From the NCBI RefSeq assembly GCF_018614875.1, contig NZ_JAGGNW010000002.1, positions 186,001 to 250,000 of the forward strand: a stretch of DNA of 64,000 nt, in the 5' to 3' direction. The notes beneath the pieces were generated by a model. It made no database searches. It had not been told where the DNA came from and saw nothing but the letters and a program-made list of their open reading frames with translations. The position numbers and the translations under genes were made by a program. Positions within the stretch are counted from its first letter, which is position 1; every line of letters starts with the position of its first letter. Positions 62,554 to 64,000 of this stretch are shown piece after piece. Origin of the DNA: Variovorax paradoxus. Its GTDB lineage: Bacteria > Pseudomonadota > Gammaproteobacteria > Burkholderiales > Burkholderiaceae_C.

Positions 62554-63746
62554 CGGACGGGGTTCGCGATCATGGCCCGCAGGCGTTCGACGGACTCCTG
62601 CAGATGCGCCATCGAGCTGGCGGTGGAGAAGCGCACGAACCTGGCCGTCTCGGCGGTGCCGAAATCACGGCCCGGCGTCACGGCGACGTGGGCGCGCTTC
62701 ATGGTTTCGAAGGCGAAGTCCCAACTGCCGGAGATGCCCAGCTTCTGCGCCACCGCGGTGCAATCGGCCCACGCATAGAAGGCGCCGTCGGGCACCACGG
62801 GCACGTGGAGGCCCAGCGCGTTCAACTGCGGAATGAACCAGTCGCGGCGTGCCTTGAACTCGGCACGGCGGCGCTCGTACTCGGCAATGCTCTCGGCCTC
62901 GAAGCAGGCCAGCGCCGCATGCTGCGACACCGTGCTGGCGCAGATGAAGAGGTTCTGCGCCAGCCGCTCGACCACCGGCACCAGCGCTTCGGGCACCACC
63001 AGCCACCCCAGGCGCCAGCCGGTCATGTTGAAGTACTTGCTGAAGCTGTTGATGCTGATGATGTTGTCGTCGATGGCCAGCGCCGTCTGGCCGAAGGCAT
63101 CGTCGTGCGAAAGGCCGAGATAGATCTCGTCGATCAGCGTGATGCCGCCGCGCTGCGCCACCACCTCGTGAATGCGGCGCAGTTCATCGGGCGCGATCGA
63201 GGTGCCGGTCGGGTTGGAGGGCGAGGCAAGCAGCACGCCGCGGGTCTTGTCGGTCCACGCGGCCTCGACCTTGGCGGCGGTGAGCTGGAAGCGTTCTTCG
63301 GCCGTGGTCGGCACCAGCACGGCCTTGCCGTCTGCGGCGCTCACGAAGTGGCGGTTGCACGGATAGCTGGGGTCGGGCAGCAGGATCTCGTCGCCGGACT
63401 CGATCAATGCGAGGCAGGCCAGCTGCAGCGCCGCCGAAGCCCCCGCAGTCACCACGATGCGGCGCGCCGGCACGTCGACGCCGAAACGCTGCGCGTACCA
63501 GCCGCTGATGCGCTCGCGCAGCAGTTCGAGGCCGGTGGCCTGCGTGTACTGCGTGGCGCCGGCACGCACGGCGCGCGCGGCGGCTTCCTGTACCAGCGGC
63601 GGGGCCGTGAAGTCGGGCTCGCCGATGTTCAGGAAGATCATCGGCCGGTCGGTGTGGGCCACCTCGCGCGCGAGCACGCCGGCGGCCTTGGCCACCTCCA
63701 TCACATAGAAGGGTTCGATGCGCTGCGCGCGCGCCGAGATTCTCAT
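62550..63746 (-). CDS. Pyridoxal phosphate-dependent aminotransferase (class I/II)
   Basis: 398 residues. Fold type I aminotransferase: [20 protein letters not shown] at the N-terminus, [31 protein letters not shown], and the PLP-binding Lys in [20 protein letters not shown] (about residue 233). Substrate unknown; relatives use aspartate, alanine or aromatic amino acids. It sits between nusB and ybgC with ATGA overlaps on both sides, so all are cotranslated. Confidence 0.9.
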   Translation of the reverse strand: MRISARAQRIEPFYVMEVAKAAGVLAREVAHTDRPMIFLNIGEPDFTAPPLVQEAAARAVRAGATQYTQATGLELLRERISGWYAQRFGVDVPARRIVVTAGASAALQLACLALIESGDEILLPDPSYPCNRHFVSAADGKAVLVPTTAEERFQLTAAKVEAAWTDKTRGVLLASPSNPTGTSIAPDELRRIHEVVAQRGGITLIDEIYLGLSHDDAFGQTALAIDDNIISINSFSKYFNMTGWRLGWLVVPEALVPVVERLAQNLFICASTVSQHAALACFEAESIAEYERRRAEFKARRDWFIPQLNALGLHVPVVPDGAFYAWADCTAVAQKLGISGSWDFAFETMKRAHVAVTPGRDFGTAETARFVRFSTASSMAHLQESVERLRAMIANPVR

Positions 63747-64000
63747 GTCCTGGCCTTGCCCGAGGCCCGGTCGGCCTCGACCTCGGCGGCGCGCAGCTGC
63801 GGGGCCAGGCCATTGAGCACGGCGTTCACGTACTTGTGGCCGTCGGTGCCGCCGAATTCCTTCGCAAGCTCGATGCACTCGTTGAGCACCACGCGCCATG
63901 GCACGTCCAGGCAGTGCTGGAACTCGTACACGCCGATCCACATCACGGCATGCTCGACGGGCGAGATTTCCTCGAACTTGCGGTCGAGCAGGGGGCGGAT
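63743..64000 (-). CDS. nusB: Transcription antitermination protein NusB, C-terminal part
   Basis: The last 85 residues of NusB are visible; the gene continues past the right edge. [20 protein letters not shown] and [20 protein letters not shown], then [13 protein letters not shown], are the conserved helices of the all-alpha NusB fold. It binds boxA RNA with NusE during rRNA antitermination. The TGA overlaps the aminotransferase ATG. The last 15 residues are a charged tail. Confidence 0.95.
   Translation of the reverse strand: MRPLLDRKFEEISPVEHAVMWIGVYEFQHCLDVPWRVVLNECIELAKEFGGTDGHKYVNAVLNGLAPQLRAAEVEADRASGKART

Overview
This 64 kb window looks like chromosome from a high-GC betaproteobacterium of the Comamonadaceae, most likely Variovorax or a close relative. 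That assignment is inference from the gene repertoire, codon use and gene order (alaS next to a PanE-like reductase and dadA; nusB-aminotransferase-ybgC-tolQRA; urt-fmdAB); no rRNA marker is present to prove it. Most of the window is ordinary dense core and accessory coding sequence. One decayed stretch stands out, at about 11.2-14.1 kb beside a tRNA-Gly gene.

Layout. 0-1.4 kb: 5' part of a nonribosomal peptide synthetase running off the left edge. 1.4-2.3 kb: a long gene-free region holding an 11-bp inverted repeat. 2.3-8.1 kb: a TIGR04325-type methyltransferase, a small unknown protein, then a stress group (membrane protein, two hemerythrins, large-subunit catalase). 8.1-11.2 kb: a polyamine pair (homospermidine synthase and a PuuB-like flavoprotein oxidase) downstream of tRNA-Gly(CCC). 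11.2-14.1 kb: a scar of a former mobile island, with integrase, J-domain and cupin fragments, a live-looking XRE regulator and orphan genes. 14.2-20.2 kb: ferritin-like protein, alaS, 2-dehydropantoate reductase-like protein, dadA. 20.8-28.8 kb: M1 peptidase lipoprotein, small lipoprotein, two solute-binding proteins, AraC regulator, DMT exporter, RsbRD-like histidine kinase. 28.9-41 kb: a Gly/Ala-Thr-Pro low-complexity exported protein, then a two-component pair whose kinase is fused to an NCS1-type permease, divergent from a complete urea/short-amide ABC transporter operon (urtABCDE) ending in formamidase genes fmdAB, then a DUF4148 protein. 41-47 kb: GH3 beta-glucosidase lipoprotein; a class II aldolase/HD-domain pair divergent from a Crp/Fnr regulator; an orphan branched-chain-type binding protein. 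47-54.6 kb: trmB-gluQ-FAD oxidoreductase, LysR, a pirin/DoxX/WrbA/pirin cluster, trhO. 54.6-64 kb: dnaE, an FtsI-type transpeptidase, tolA-tolR-tolQ-ybgC, an aminotransferase and the end of nusB.

How the genes work together. The most coherent system is the nitrogen-scavenging block at 29-40.6 kb. A membrane kinase carrying its own permease-like sensor and a Cys-rich cytoplasmic segment, plus a LuxR-type response regulator, sits head-to-head with the urea/amide importer and formamidase. A 17-bp NtrC-like box lies in the divergent promoter region. Imported formamide would be hydrolysed to ammonium and formate. A second coherent group is the redox/quinone-stress cluster (pirin-DoxX-WrbA-pirin with divergent LysR). 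A third is the cell-envelope operon nusB-aat-ybgC-tolQRA, which is followed not by tolB-pal but by an ftsI-type gene. A short mobile repeat occurs at 23.6 kb and again between urtD and urtE.
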